Shown piece by piece: positions 8,300-17,268 of a DNA stretch of 64,000 nucleotides. The translations under genes and the position numbers were made by a program. The stretch is from Azospirillum soli (GTDB lineage: Bacteria; Pseudomonadota; Alphaproteobacteria; Azospirillales; Azospirillaceae): contig NZ_JAGINQ010000005.1 in NCBI RefSeq assembly GCF_017876165.1, positions 1 to 64,000 of the forward strand, read 5' to 3'. The notes below the pieces were generated by a model. That model was not told where the DNA came from. It ran no database searches and saw only the letters and a list, made by a program, of their open reading frames with translations. Position 1 is the first letter of the stretch, and each line of letters starts with the position of its first letter.

Positions 8300-10963
8300 T
8301 CACTCGGCGGCTTCGGGCTTCTTGCGGACCGCTTCCAAATGGACCGGAGCGGTCTCGCGCAGCGACGGTTCGACGTAGGCGCGGCCGTAGTAGCTGTCGA
8401 GGAGCAGTTGCTTGATCTCGGCGACCAGCGGGAAGCGCGGGTTGGCGCCGGTGCACTGGTCGTCGAAGGCAGCCTCGGCGATGGCATCGACCTTGGCCAG
8501 GAAGTCCGCCTCCGGCACGCCGGCCGCCTGGATCGACGACGGGATGTCCAGCGTGGCCTTCAGATCCTCCACCCAGGCGATCAGCTTTTCGACCCGCTCG
8601 TGGTCGCGGCTGCCGTCCAGGCTCAGGCGCCGGGCGATCTCGGCGTAGCGCGCGACGCTCTTGGGCCGGTCGTACTGGCTGAAGGCGGTCTGCTTGGTCG
8701 GCACGTCCACCGCGTTGTAGCGGATCACGTTGGCGATCAGCAGCGCGTTGGCGAGGCCGTGCGCCAGATGGAACTCCGCCCCCAGCTTGTGCGCCATGGA
8801 GTGGCAGACGCCGAGGAAGGCGTTGGCGAAGGCGATGCCGGCGAGGCTCGCCGCGTTGTGCACCTGCTCGCGCGCCTTCGGATCGCGGGCGCCGTTCCGG
8901 TAGGCGGACGGCAGATGCTCCTTCAGCAGCTTCAGGGCCTGCAACGCCTGCCCGTCGCTGTATTCGTTCGCCAGGACCGAGGCGTAGGCCTCCAGCGCGT
9001 GCGTCACCGCGTCGATGCCGCCCGCCGCCGTCAGCGGTTTGGGCATGTCCATGACGAGGTTGGCGTCGATGATCGCCATGTTCGGCGTCAGCTCATAGTC
9101 GGCGATGGGGTACTTGATCCCGGTGCGCTCGTCCGTGACCACCGCGAAGGGCGTCACCTCCGAGCCGGTGCCCGAGGTGGTCGGCACCGCCACGAACTGC
9201 GCCTTCACCCCCAGCTTGGGGAAGGTGTAGATGCGCTTGCGGATGTCCATGAAGCGTAGCGCCAGATCCTCGAACGCCACGTCCGGCGCCTCGTACATCA
9301 CCCACATGATCTTGGCCGCGTCCATGGGCGAGCCGCCGCCCAGCGCCAGGATCACGTCCGGCTGGAAGGCGTTGGCGAGCGCCAGCCCCCGGCGCACGAC
9401 GGCCAGCGTCGGGTCGGCGTTGACCTCGAAGAAGGTTTCCACCTCCAGCCCGAGGGATTTGAGGATGCGCACCGTCTCGGCGACGTGGCCGTTCTCGAAC
9501 AGGAAGCGGTCGGTGACGATCAGGCAGCGCTTCCTGCCGCGCAGCTCCTCCAGCGCGAAGGGCAGGCAGCCCCGGCGGAAGTAGATGGATTTCGGCAGCT
9601 TGTGCCACAGCATGTTCTCGGCCCGCTTCGCCACGGTCTTGCGGTTCAGCAGGTGCTGCGGCCCGACATTCTCGGAGATCGAGTTGCCGCCCCACGAGCC
9701 GCAGCCCAGCGTCAGCGACGGCGCGAGGCGGAAGTTGTAGAGGTCGCCGATGCCGCCCTGGGAGGAGGGCGTGTCGATCAGGATGCGCGCCGTCTTCATG
9801 CGGTCGCCGAAGATGCGGATGCGCTCGGCCTGCTGGTCCTGGTCGGTGTAGAGGGCCGAGGTGTGGCCGATGCCGCCGAGCGCTACGAGATCCGCCGCCT
9901 TGTCGCAGGCGTCCATGAAGTCCCGGGCGCGGTAGAGCGCCAGCGTCGGCGACAGCTTTTCGTGCGCGAAGGGCTCGTCGCAGGTGGTGTCGGTCACCTC
10001 GGCGATCAGCACCTTGGTGTTGGCGGGCACGGTGACGCCGGCCATCTCGGCGATGGCGCGGGCGGACTGGCCGACAATGGCGGAATTGAGGGAGCCTTCC
10101 GTCAGCAGGACCTTGCGCACCGCGTCGGCCTCCCCGGCCGAGAGGATGTAGCCGCCGTGGTGGGCGAAACGGTCGCGCACCGCGTCGTAGACCGCGTCCA
10201 CGACGATGGCCGACTGTTCCGACGCGCAGACCACGCCGTTGTCGAAGGTCTTGGACATCAGGATGGAGGCGACGGCCCGCTTGATGTCCGCGAACTCGTC
10301 GATCACCGCCGGGGTGTTGCCGGCGCCGACGCCGATGGCCGGCTTGCCCGACGAATAGGCCGCCCGCACCATGCCCGGCCCGCCGGTGGCGAGGATCAGG
10401 TTGATGTCCGGGTGGCGCATGACGGCGTTCGACAGTTCCAGCGAGGGTTCGTCGATCCAGCCGATGATGTCCGGCGGCGCCCCGGCCTCGACGGCGGCGG
10501 CCAGCACGAGGCGGGCGGCCTCGCAGGTCGCCTTGCGGGCGCGCGGATGGGGCGAGAAGACGATGCCGTTGCGCGTCTTCAGGCTGATCAGGGCCTTGAA
10601 GATGGCGGTGGAGGTCGGGTTGGTGGTGGGGACGATGGCGCAGATCAGGCCGACCGGCTCGGCGATCGTCATGATGCCGTATTCGGGATCCTCTTCGAGG
10701 ATGCCGCAGGTCTTCTCGTCCTTGTACTTGTTGTAGATGTACTCGGACGCGAAGTGGTTCTTGATGACCTTGTCCTCCATGACGCCCATGCGGGTTTCCT
10801 CGACCGCCAGCTTGGCGAGCGGAATGCGGGCGTTGGCGGCGGCCAGGGCCGCGCTACGAAAGATGCGGTCGACCTTGTCCTGCGAAAAGTCCGAGAAGGC
10901 CTTCTGGGCTTCCTTCACGCGGGCGATGAGGGCGTCGAGGTCGGCGAGTGTGGTGACTGTCAT
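8300..10963 (-). CDS. adhE: Bifunctional acetaldehyde-CoA/alcohol dehydrogenase
   Basis: An 887-residue fusion (E. coli AdhE is 891). The N-terminal aldehyde dehydrogenase half has catalytic Cys246 in GVVCASEQS at the same number as in E. coli. The C-terminal Fe-dependent alcohol dehydrogenase half has the NAD motif GGGSPMDAAK, GGIDAVTHALEAY, and iron-ligand histidines in HSMAHKLGAEFHLAHG. It reduces acetyl-CoA to ethanol in two NADH steps, or works in the oxidative direction, and the family forms spirosomes. The monocistronic unit ends at a strong terminator. A perfect HexR-type palindrome lies 168 bp upstream of the ATG, suggesting control by the divergent hexR. AdhE is not common in alphaproteobacteria, so gain by transfer is possible, though base usage matches its neighbours. 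Confidence 0.96.
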   Translation of the reverse strand: MTVTTLADLDALIARVKEAQKAFSDFSQDKVDRIFRSAALAAANARIPLAKLAVEETRMGVMEDKVIKNHFASEYIYNKYKDEKTCGILEEDPEYGIMTIAEPVGLICAIVPTTNPTSTAIFKALISLKTRNGIVFSPHPRARKATCEAARLVLAAAVEAGAPPDIIGWIDEPSLELSNAVMRHPDINLILATGGPGMVRAAYSSGKPAIGVGAGNTPAVIDEFADIKRAVASILMSKTFDNGVVCASEQSAIVVDAVYDAVRDRFAHHGGYILSAGEADAVRKVLLTEGSLNSAIVGQSARAIAEMAGVTVPANTKVLIAEVTDTTCDEPFAHEKLSPTLALYRARDFMDACDKAADLVALGGIGHTSALYTDQDQQAERIRIFGDRMKTARILIDTPSSQGGIGDLYNFRLAPSLTLGCGSWGGNSISENVGPQHLLNRKTVAKRAENMLWHKLPKSIYFRRGCLPFALEELRGRKRCLIVTDRFLFENGHVAETVRILKSLGLEVETFFEVNADPTLAVVRRGLALANAFQPDVILALGGGSPMDAAKIMWVMYEAPDVAFEDLALRFMDIRKRIYTFPKLGVKAQFVAVPTTSGTGSEVTPFAVVTDERTGIKYPIADYELTPNMAIIDANLVMDMPKPLTAAGGIDAVTHALEAYASVLANEYSDGQALQALKLLKEHLPSAYRNGARDPKAREQVHNAASLAGIAFANAFLGVCHSMAHKLGAEFHLAHGLANALLIANVIRYNAVDVPTKQTAFSQYDRPKSVARYAEIARRLSLDGSRDHERVEKLIAWVEDLKATLDIPSSIQAAGVPEADFLAKVDAIAEAAFDDQCTGANPRFPLVAEIKQLLLDSYYGRAYVEPSLRETAPVHLEAVRKKPEAAE

Positions 10964-11130
10964 AGCCGTTGCTCACTTTTACTGACGGGGCGCGCGAGCG
11001 CGATCCATTGCAGGGCGCCTCATGGGTGACGCGGTGTTTTGAAATACCCGCCAGAGGGGCGTTTTGGTTCCAACAACGAATGCGGGAAAAGCCGGTCGGA
11101 CGTCGCGAAGCGCGCTTTGTAGTGATGCTC

Positions 11131-11145
11131 TGTAGGAAAACTACA
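11131..11145. promoter_or_regulatory. HexR-type operator 1 (adhE side)
   Basis: TGTAGGAAAACTACA has perfect TGTAG/CTACA arms around 5 bp and resembles the known HexR site of gammaproteobacteria (TGTAATTAAATTACA). It is in the 394-bp adhE-hexR gap, closer to adhE. Apart from this box and the one at 11299 I see no coding or other signal in the gap. Confidence 0.75.
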
Positions 11146-11298
11146 TAACATGAGGCGGAAGGACGCGCAAGGGCGCGGCCGCAGCCCGCGCCGCCGTTTT
11201 GCGCGAAAGAGGTGTGACAAACTGTCGTTGGTTCGCGATCAAGCCCAGTCGGGTCTTTTCCGGGCATGCCGGCCATCCCGCGTCCGCATCAGTCGTTC

Positions 11299-11313
11299 TG
11301 TAGAAAAGCTACA
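11299..11313. promoter_or_regulatory. HexR-type operator 2 (hexR autoregulation)
   Basis: TGTAGAAAAGCTACA has the same TGTAG-N5-CTACA arms as 11131-11145 and lies 44 bp before the hexR ATG. At that position it would overlap the promoter and allow autorepression. Confidence 0.78.
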
Positions 11314-11357
11314 TGTGGTAGGCTTGCGCGTACATCCGAAAGGGAGAGGAAAGGTCC

Positions 11358-12194
11358 ATGCTGACCAGGATCGAGGCGTTGCGCGACCAGTTCCGACCCT
11401 CGGAACGCAAGCTGGCCGAGTATGTGCTGGCTCAACCGGGCGAGGTCATCAACCTGCACATGGCCGATCTGGCGAAGCGCGTCGGGGTCAGCGAACCGAC
11501 GATCGCGCGTTTCTGCGCCACGCTGGGATGCAGCGGGTTCCGGGAGTTCAAGATCAAGCTGGCACAGAACATCGCCGGGGGCATGCCGTTCATTCACCAG
11601 GACGTCCGTCCGGACGACGGCGCCGACGCTATCATAGGGAAGCTCGCCGACCGGACCATCGCCACCTTGATGAAGGTCCGCAGCAACCTGTCGGCCAGCG
11701 CCGTGGAGGGCGCCGCCGACCTGATGGCGCGGGCGCGCCGCATCGAATTCTACGGGGCGGGAAACTCCGGCATCGTCGCGCAGGACATCCAGCACAAGTT
11801 CTTCCGCCTCGGCATCCCGACCGTCGCCTACATCGACCCGCACGTCTACAACATGTCGGCCCTGACCCTGGGGCGCGGCGACGTGGTGGTGGCGGTGTCG
11901 AACTCCGGCCGGGCCCGCGACATCATCGAAAGCGCGGAGAACGCCCTGTCCGTCGGGGCGTCGGTGATCGCGCTGACTTGCTCCGGCTCCCCGCTGGCAC
12001 GGCTCGCCACGGTGGCGCTGCTGTCGGACGTGTCAGAGGATGCCGACATCTTCGTGCCGATGACCTCGCGCATCGCCCATCTGCTGATCGGCGACATCCT
12101 GACCGTCGCGGTGGCCCTGCGCAAAGGCGAGCCGTTGCAGGAGCGGCTGGAGCGCAACAAGCAGGCAGTCCGCCAGCGCCGGATGGTCGGCTGA
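11358..12194 (+). CDS. hexR: HexR-like MurR/RpiR-family regulator
   Basis: A 278-residue regulator with an N-terminal RpiR helix-turn-helix (about 1-77, LAKRVGVSEPTIARFCATLG) and a C-terminal SIS sugar-phosphate-binding domain (about 115-245, YGAGNSGIVAQD, VAVSNSGRARDII). The start MLTRIEALRDQFRPSERKLA is HexR-like. HexR proteins sense 2-keto-3-deoxy-6-phosphogluconate and repress Entner-Doudoroff genes, which fits edd, gntK and gnd nearby. The start has a strong GGAGAGGAAAGG site. Matching palindromes precede hexR itself, adhE and edd. It is convergent with can, with only 4 bp between the stops. Confidence 0.88.
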   Translation: MLTRIEALRDQFRPSERKLAEYVLAQPGEVINLHMADLAKRVGVSEPTIARFCATLGCSGFREFKIKLAQNIAGGMPFIHQDVRPDDGADAIIGKLADRTIATLMKVRSNLSASAVEGAADLMARARRIEFYGAGNSGIVAQDIQHKFFRLGIPTVAYIDPHVYNMSALTLGRGDVVVAVSNSGRARDIIESAENALSVGASVIALTCSGSPLARLATVALLSDVSEDADIFVPMTSRIAHLLIGDILTVAVALRKGEPLQERLERNKQAVRQRRMVG

Positions 12195-12198
12195 CGGG

Positions 12199-12828
12199 CT
12201 ACCCGATCCGCGAAAAGGATCCGGCCTCCTCGTCGAGCGCCCACAGCTCGCCAGTCTTTAGGTCGAACCACCAGGCGTGCAGCGTGAGGTCGCCCGAGGC
12301 GACCCGTTCGCGCACCCAGGGGAAGCTACGGAGGTTCTTCAGCGACACCTTCAGCGCCGCCTGCTCCGTCGCGCGCTCCGCCTCGGCCTCGTTCGGCTCC
12401 GCGCCGGCCTGCTCGAAGGCCTCGCCGGCGATGGAGACCCAGGGGGAGATGAACTCGCGCCCCGCTTGGATGCCGTTCCGCAGCGCGCGCAAGGCCCGCA
12501 TGCCGCCGCAGCCGGAATGGCCCAGGATGATGGTGTGGCGGACCTGAAGGTCGCGCACCGCGAATTCCAGTGCCGCACTGGTGCCGTGATACTGACTGTC
12601 CGGCTGGTAGGGCGGCACGAGGTTCGCCACATTGCGCACCACGAACAGCTCGCCCGGCTGGGTGTTGAGCAGCAGGGCCGGATCGACGCGGGAATCCGAA
12701 CAGGCGATCATCAGCACCTCCGGGTGCTGGCCCTCCTTCACCAGCGCCTCGTAGAGCGCCGGCCGCTGCTCGAAATAGGTGGCGCGGAACGCCCGGAAGC
12801 CCGCGATCAGGTTCTCCGTACCCGACAT
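12199..12828 (-). CDS. can: Beta-class carbonic anhydrase
   Basis: A 209-residue cytoplasmic enzyme interconverting CO2 and bicarbonate. Zn ligands and active-site pair are visible: C43-S-D45-S-R47, then H104-S-G-C107. ATG 12828 (MSGTENLIAG) is chosen for the GGGGGAGAG site 5 bp upstream; a longer in-frame start reads into the spacer. It is last in an apparent edd-(eda remnant)-gntK-can series. Supplying bicarbonate next to a sugar-acid pathway is plausible, but a functional link is not shown. It could be labelled cynT or can; no cyanase gene is nearby. Confidence 0.93.
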   Translation of the reverse strand: MSGTENLIAGFRAFRATYFEQRPALYEALVKEGQHPEVLMIACSDSRVDPALLLNTQPGELFVVRNVANLVPPYQPDSQYHGTSAALEFAVRDLQVRHTIILGHSGCGGMRALRALRNGIQAGREFISPWVSIAGEAFEQAGAEPNEAEAERATEQAALKVSLKNLRSFPWVRERVASGDLTLHAWWFDLKTGELWALDEEAGSFSRIG

Positions 12829-12889
12829 GATTTCTCTCCCCCAGAAAAAGCTCCGCGGGTTGGACCCACGGACGGACAAGGACAGTGAT

Positions 12890-13414
12890 TCAGCCGGCGA
12901 GCGCGGCGCCTTCCGCCGAGCGCGCCTTCAGCTGGGCGAGCAGCGTGTCGACGATCACCTCCAAGGGGGGCGACACGTCGATGACGATGGCGTCGGCTGG
13001 CTCCTCCAGCGCTTCGATCTGGCTTTGCAGCAGGTTCGGGTTCATGTAGTGGCCGCTGCGCGCCTTCAGCCGCTCGGCGATCAGCTCCTTCGAGCCCTTG
13101 AGATAGACGAAGATCACGTCGCCGTCCGACGACAGCACGTCGCGATAGGCCTGCTTCAGCGCCGAGCAGGCGATGATGCTGCTTTCACCGGCCGCGCTCC
13201 AGCCGTCCAAGGCGGCACGGATCGCCGTCAGCCAGGGGCCGCGGTCCTCGTCGTTCAGCGGGATTCCGGCGCGCATCTTTTCGACGTTCTCGGCCGGGTG
13301 GAAGCTGTCCGCGTCGGCGAAGCGGCACCCCAAGCGCTGGGCCAACGCCTCACCCACGGAGGTCTTGCCGGACCCGCAGACACCCATGAGGATGATGTGC
13401 AGAACAGCGTTCAT
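12890..13414 (-). CDS. gntK: Gluconokinase
   Basis: A 174-residue P-loop kinase that phosphorylates gluconate to 6-phosphogluconate, feeding Edd and Gnd. Walker A GVCGSGKTS is at 11-19; DADSFHPAENVEKMRAGIPL and IIACSALKQAYRD are GntK signatures. Length is normal for the family. It lies 61 bp upstream of can and 16 bp after a 21-codon open frame that resembles a truncated eda. The SD GGAGAG overlaps the end of that frame. It is likely co-transcribed with edd and hence under HexR-type control. Confidence 0.94.
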   Translation of the reverse strand: MNAVLHIILMGVCGSGKTSVGEALAQRLGCRFADADSFHPAENVEKMRAGIPLNDEDRGPWLTAIRAALDGWSAAGESSIIACSALKQAYRDVLSSDGDVIFVYLKGSKELIAERLKARSGHYMNPNLLQSQIEALEEPADAIVIDVSPPLEVIVDTLLAQLKARSAEGAALAG

Positions 13415-13430
13415 GGTGGGAGGGCTCTCC

Positions 13431-13496
13431 TCAGGCGGACGGTGCCAGGATCGTTTCCATCGCGGTCCAGGTTTTCAAGGTCTGCGGTACCGTCAT
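13431..13496 (-). pseudogene. 21-codon frame, possible truncated eda (KDPG aldolase) N-terminus
   Basis: ATG 13496 to TGA 13431 encodes MTVPQTLKTWTAMETILAPS plus A. KTW-TAMETIL resembles the E. coli Eda start (MKNWKTSAESIL), and the frame sits in the slot (after edd) where eda is usually found. It has an AAGGA site 8 bp upstream. The frame ends where Eda would continue into its VPVIV strand, so a deletion may have removed the rest and fused the remnant to the gntK leader. It could instead be a short translated leader. The similarity is brief, so this is tentative. Confidence 0.4.
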
Positions 13497-13561
13497 GTTG
13501 CAATATTCCTTGGTCGGCCGGAAAGAGGCGTTGTCGTTTGGGTTCGGCGCGCGGCGGCGGA

Positions 13562-15388
13562 TCAGTTTCCAAAGGTGGTGGCGCCTTCCTCGGCGGAAAG
13601 AGCGATGCCGCGCAGACCGTTGAAGAGGGACCGGCCAAGGCTGCCGGCCAAGTCATCGGTTGGCGGAAGCGCTGGAACGGCCGCGCGGGCGGCCCATTCG
13701 GCCTCAGGCACCAACGCCTCGACGGTGCCGGCGTTGGCGTCCAGGCGGATCAGGTCGCCGGTGCGCAGACGGCCGATGGGACCGCCACCCAAGGCTTCCG
13801 GCGACATGTGGATGACCGCGGGGACCTTGCCCGACGCGCCGGACATGCGCCCATCGGTAAGCAGGGCCACCTTGAAGCCTTCGTCTTGAAGCGCGCCGAG
13901 CACCGGTGTCAGGCGGTGCAGTTCCGGCATGCCGTTGGCACGCGGCCCCTGGAAGCGGATGACGGCGACGAAGTTACGGTGCAACTCGCCCGCCTTGTGC
14001 GCGGCGACCAGCTGCTCCTGCGTGTCGAAGACGATGGCCGGAGCCTCAATCACGCGATGCTCGGGCTTCACCGCCGATATCTTGGTGACGCCACGGCCGA
14101 TGTTGCCCCGGATCAGGCGCAGGCCGCCATCGGGCGCGAAGGGTTCGGCGACGCTCCGCAGCACGGTGGCGTCGAGGCTGGCGGCCGGGCTGTCGCGCCA
14201 GATCAGCGCGTTGTCTTGAAGCACGGGCTCGCGCCGGTAATGGTGCAGCCCTTCGCCGGCCACGGTGGTCACGTCCGGGTGCAGCAGGCCGGCGGCGAGC
14301 AGCTCGCCGATCAGGAAGGCCATGCCCCCGGCGGCGTGGAAGTGGTTCACGTCGGCCTTGCCGTTGGGGTAAACGCTGGCGAGCAGCGGCACGACCTTCG
14401 ACAGGTCGTCGAAGTCGTCCCAGGTGATGCGGATGCCCGCCGCCGCCGCCATGGCGACGAGGTGGATGGTGTGGTTGGTCGAACCGCCGGTCGCCATCAG
14501 GGCGGCGATGCCGTTCACCACCGCACGCTCGTCCACCACTTGGGAAATCGGCGTGTAGGACGGGCCGTTGGCGGTGAGGGACAGCGCGCGCCGCGCCGCT
14601 TCCGCCGTCAGGGCGTCGCGCAGGGGCGTGTTCGGGTGGACGAAGGCGGCGCCAGGCAGGTGCAGGCCCATCACCTCCATCAGCATCTGGTTGGAATTGG
14701 CGGTGCCGTAGAAGGTGCAGGTGCCGGCGCCATGATAGGCTCTGGCCTCGACGTCGAGCAGCGCCTCCCGGTCGGCCTTGCCGGTGGCGAAGAGCTGGCG
14801 GACCTTCGATTTCTCGTCGTTGGAGATGCCGGTCATCATCGGCCCGGCCGGGACGAGGATCACCGGCAGATGGCCGAAGTGCAGCGCCCCGATCACGAGG
14901 CCGGGGACGATCTTGTCGCACACGCCCAGCATCACGGCGGCGTCGAACATGTTGTGCGACAGGGCGACCGCCGTGCCCATGGCGATCACGTCGCGGCTTA
15001 GCAGCGACAGCTCCATGCCGGGGTTGCCCTGGGTGACGCCGTCGCACATGGCCGGCACGCCGCCCGCTACCTGCGCCACCGCCCCGACTTCCCGCGCCGC
15101 CGTCTTGATGATGGCGGGATAGCCTTCATAGGGCTGGTGCGCCGACAGCATGTCGTTGAACGCGGTGACGATGCCCAGGTTGGCGTGGGCGCCACCGCGC
15201 AGGCGCAGCTTGTCCGTCGTCGGCGCCGCCGCGAAGGCGTGGGCCAGATTGGCGCAGGACAGGCCGCTGCGCGCCGGATGGGCGGCCGCCGCGCGGCGCG
15301 TGCGCTCCAGATAGGCGGCGCGCGTGTCGCGGCTGCGCGCGCGGATGCGCTCGGTGACCTCGACAAGCCGTGGGTGCAGATCGCTCAT
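13562..15388 (-). CDS. edd: Phosphogluconate dehydratase (Entner-Doudoroff)
   Basis: A 608-residue ILVD/EDD-family [4Fe-4S] dehydratase converting 6-phosphogluconate to KDPG. Family signatures include [13 protein letters not shown] (C115), [11 protein letters not shown] (C157), [11 protein letters not shown] and the C-terminal [13 protein letters not shown]. Length matches E. coli Edd (603). A HexR-like palindrome is 24-38 bp upstream of the ATG, over the expected promoter. Downstream come the eda-like remnant, gntK and can on the same strand; 65 bp separates edd from the remnant. With eda missing here, KDPG cleavage must be encoded elsewhere. Confidence 0.96.
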   Translation of the reverse strand: MSDLHPRLVEVTERIRARSRDTRAAYLERTRRAAAAHPARSGLSCANLAHAFAAAPTTDKLRLRGGAHANLGIVTAFNDMLSAHQPYEGYPAIIKTAAREVGAVAQVAGGVPAMCDGVTQGNPGMELSLLSRDVIAMGTAVALSHNMFDAAVMLGVCDKIVPGLVIGALHFGHLPVILVPAGPMMTGISNDEKSKVRQLFATGKADREALLDVEARAYHGAGTCTFYGTANSNQMLMEVMGLHLPGAAFVHPNTPLRDALTAEAARRALSLTANGPSYTPISQVVDERAVVNGIAALMATGGSTNHTIHLVAMAAAAGIRITWDDFDDLSKVVPLLASVYPNGKADVNHFHAAGGMAFLIGELLAAGLLHPDVTTVAGEGLHHYRREPVLQDNALIWRDSPAASLDATVLRSVAEPFAPDGGLRLIRGNIGRGVTKISAVKPEHRVIEAPAIVFDTQEQLVAAHKAGELHRNFVAVIRFQGPRANGMPELHRLTPVLGALQDEGFKVALLTDGRMSGASGKVPAVIHMSPEALGGGPIGRLRTGDLIRLDANAGTVEALVPEAEWAARAAVPALPPTDDLAGSLGRSLFNGLRGIALSAEEGATTFGN

Positions 15389-15411
15389 GACGCGTTCCAG
15401 CCATTTTAAAA

Positions 15412-15426
15412 GGTAGCCTAACTACG
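15412..15426. promoter_or_regulatory. HexR-like operator before edd
   Basis: GGTAGCCTAACTACG keeps GTAG-N5-CTAC, with mismatches only at the outermost bases of TGTAG-N5-CTACA, and lies 24 bp upstream of edd. A weaker second candidate, TGTAGTTCAACAACG, is at 15543-15557. The 294-bp edd-gnd gap shows no gene. Confidence 0.6.
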
Positions 15427-15682
15427 CTACGCCTCCGCGTCGGCCGATGCAATGGCGCCAGTTGGGTGGTTGTGTGGCCGTATGACGCCATTCTGAGCAA
15501 TGTCCATCGGCGGCGAACGGCATCTTGTGGAATTCGTTATCATGTAGTTCAACAACGCAAACCGGCCGCGGCAGGGCACCCTTCCCGGTCGTCACCCGGA
15601 AAGGGCGCATGGGTTCTGCGGCGGGTGCCGGATGTTTGGGAGCGGACTGGGAGGGGGCCGCGAACGTCCGTTCAGGCGTCCC

Positions 15683-17098
15683 TTATCGGACCCATTGAGT
15701 GTGGGCCATGCCGGGGCGGTCGGTTCGTTCGTAGCCGTGGGCGCCGAAGAAGTCGCGTTGCGCCTGGATCATGTTGGCCCACAGCCGTTCGCTGCGGTAG
15801 CCGTCCCAGTAGGCGAGGGCGGAAGCCATGGCCGGCACGGGCTGTCCGGCGGCGACCGCCGCGCCCACCGTCCGGCGCCATCCGGCCTCGCCCTCCGCCA
15901 GCAGGGCGGTGATGGCGGGGTCGAACATCAGGTTGGGCAGGTCCGGCGCGCGTCGCAGCGCGTCGAGGATGCGGTCCACCAGCCGGGCGCGGATGATGCA
16001 GCCGCCCCGCCACACCGACGCGACCGCCGCCAGATCGACGTCCCAGCCGAACTGGCGGCTGCCGGCGGCGATGACCGCGAAGCCCTGGGCGTAAATGGCA
16101 ATCCGGCCGCACAGCAGCGCGTCGCCGACCCCGGCGGCAAAGGCGTCCGGGTCGGCCACGGCGGGCGCAGGCGGGGCCGGGAAGGCGGCGGCGGCGCGCA
16201 CGCGCTCGTCCTTCAGGGCGGACAGGCAGCGGGCGTGCACCGCCTCCGCGATGGTCGGGGCGGGCATGCCCAGTTGCATGGCGGTGGTCGTCGCCCAATG
16301 GCCGGTGCCCTTCTGGCCGGCGGCGTCACGGATGACCTCCAGGATCGGCGCGCCGGTCTCGGGGTCGGAGGTCCGCAGGATGTCGGCGGTGATCTCCATG
16401 AGGTAGGAGGCCAGCTCGCCCCCGTTCCAGGCCGCGAAACGGTCGGCCAGCTGCTCGTAGGAGAAGCCGCCGAGGTGGCGCAGCAGGTGATAGCCCTCGG
16501 CGATCAGCTGCATGTCGGCATATTCGATGCCGTTGTGGATCATCTTCACGAAATGGCCGGCGCCGTCCGGGCCGATGCGCGCGAAGCAAGGTTCTCCGTC
16601 ACCGGCCCGCGCGGCGATGGCGCGCAGCAGGGGGGCGACGCGCTCGATTCCCTCCACCGTGCCGCCGGCCATCAGCGCCGGGCCGTGCCGCGCCCCCTCC
16701 TCGCCGCCGGACACGCCCAGGCCGACGAAGTGGATGCCGGACTCCGCCGTCAGGCGGGCGCGGCGGCGCGTGTCGTCGTAATGGGAATTGCCACCATCGA
16801 TCACCACATCGCCGGCCGCCAGACCGGGCAGCAGGATGGCCAGCAGCGCGTCCACCGCCGGCCCGGCCGGCACCATCATCAGGATGACGCGCGGCGTCTT
16901 CAGCACGGACAGCACGTCTTCCGGCGCGGCGCAGGGTACGGCACCCGGCACGGCGGCGGCGAAGGCGGCCCGGCGGTCGGCATCGAGATCGTAGCCGGCC
17001 ACCACCGCCCCATGATCGGCCAGATTGGCGGCGAGGTTGCGCCCCATCACGCCGAGCCCCACAACCGCGATGTCGGCCCCGGAGTTTGCCTGAACCAT
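15683..17098 (-). CDS. gnd: 6-phosphogluconate dehydrogenase, decarboxylating
   Basis: A 471-residue NADP-type enzyme oxidising 6-phosphogluconate to ribulose-5-phosphate and CO2. The N-terminal Rossmann motif is GLGVMG (14-19); the family signature MVPAGPAVDALL and the catalytic GHFVKMIHNGIEYADMQ (Lys, His, Asn) follow, and the C-terminal IIRA and RDFFGAHGYERTD are standard. Length is normal for the dimeric form. ATG 17098 has a GGAG site; longer frames lack family similarity. It lies 294 bp upstream of edd on the same strand, with the edd promoter and HexR-like box between, so it is probably a separate unit competing with Edd for 6-phosphogluconate. Confidence 0.95.
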   Translation of the reverse strand: MVQANSGADIAVVGLGVMGRNLAANLADHGAVVAGYDLDADRRAAFAAAVPGAVPCAAPEDVLSVLKTPRVILMMVPAGPAVDALLAILLPGLAAGDVVIDGGNSHYDDTRRRARLTAESGIHFVGLGVSGGEEGARHGPALMAGGTVEGIERVAPLLRAIAARAGDGEPCFARIGPDGAGHFVKMIHNGIEYADMQLIAEGYHLLRHLGGFSYEQLADRFAAWNGGELASYLMEITADILRTSDPETGAPILEVIRDAAGQKGTGHWATTTAMQLGMPAPTIAEAVHARCLSALKDERVRAAAAFPAPPAPAVADPDAFAAGVGDALLCGRIAIYAQGFAVIAAGSRQFGWDVDLAAVASVWRGGCIIRARLVDRILDALRRAPDLPNLMFDPAITALLAEGEAGWRRTVGAAVAAGQPVPAMASALAYWDGYRSERLWANMIQAQRDFFGAHGYERTDRPGMAHTQWVR

Positions 17099-17268
17099 TC
17101 GGAGTCTCCATTCCCTGATTGCCGGCCCTGATTGCTGGATAAACCCCGCGCCGTGCGCCGGGGTTTCAGGTGGGAAGGAGGAATAGCGGTTCGCGCAAGG
17201 TTGTGCCAGCCCCCTGCCGCCGAGGGGAGGCGGCGGCAGGGCCGGTGCGTCCGGGGTCCCGGAAGGCG

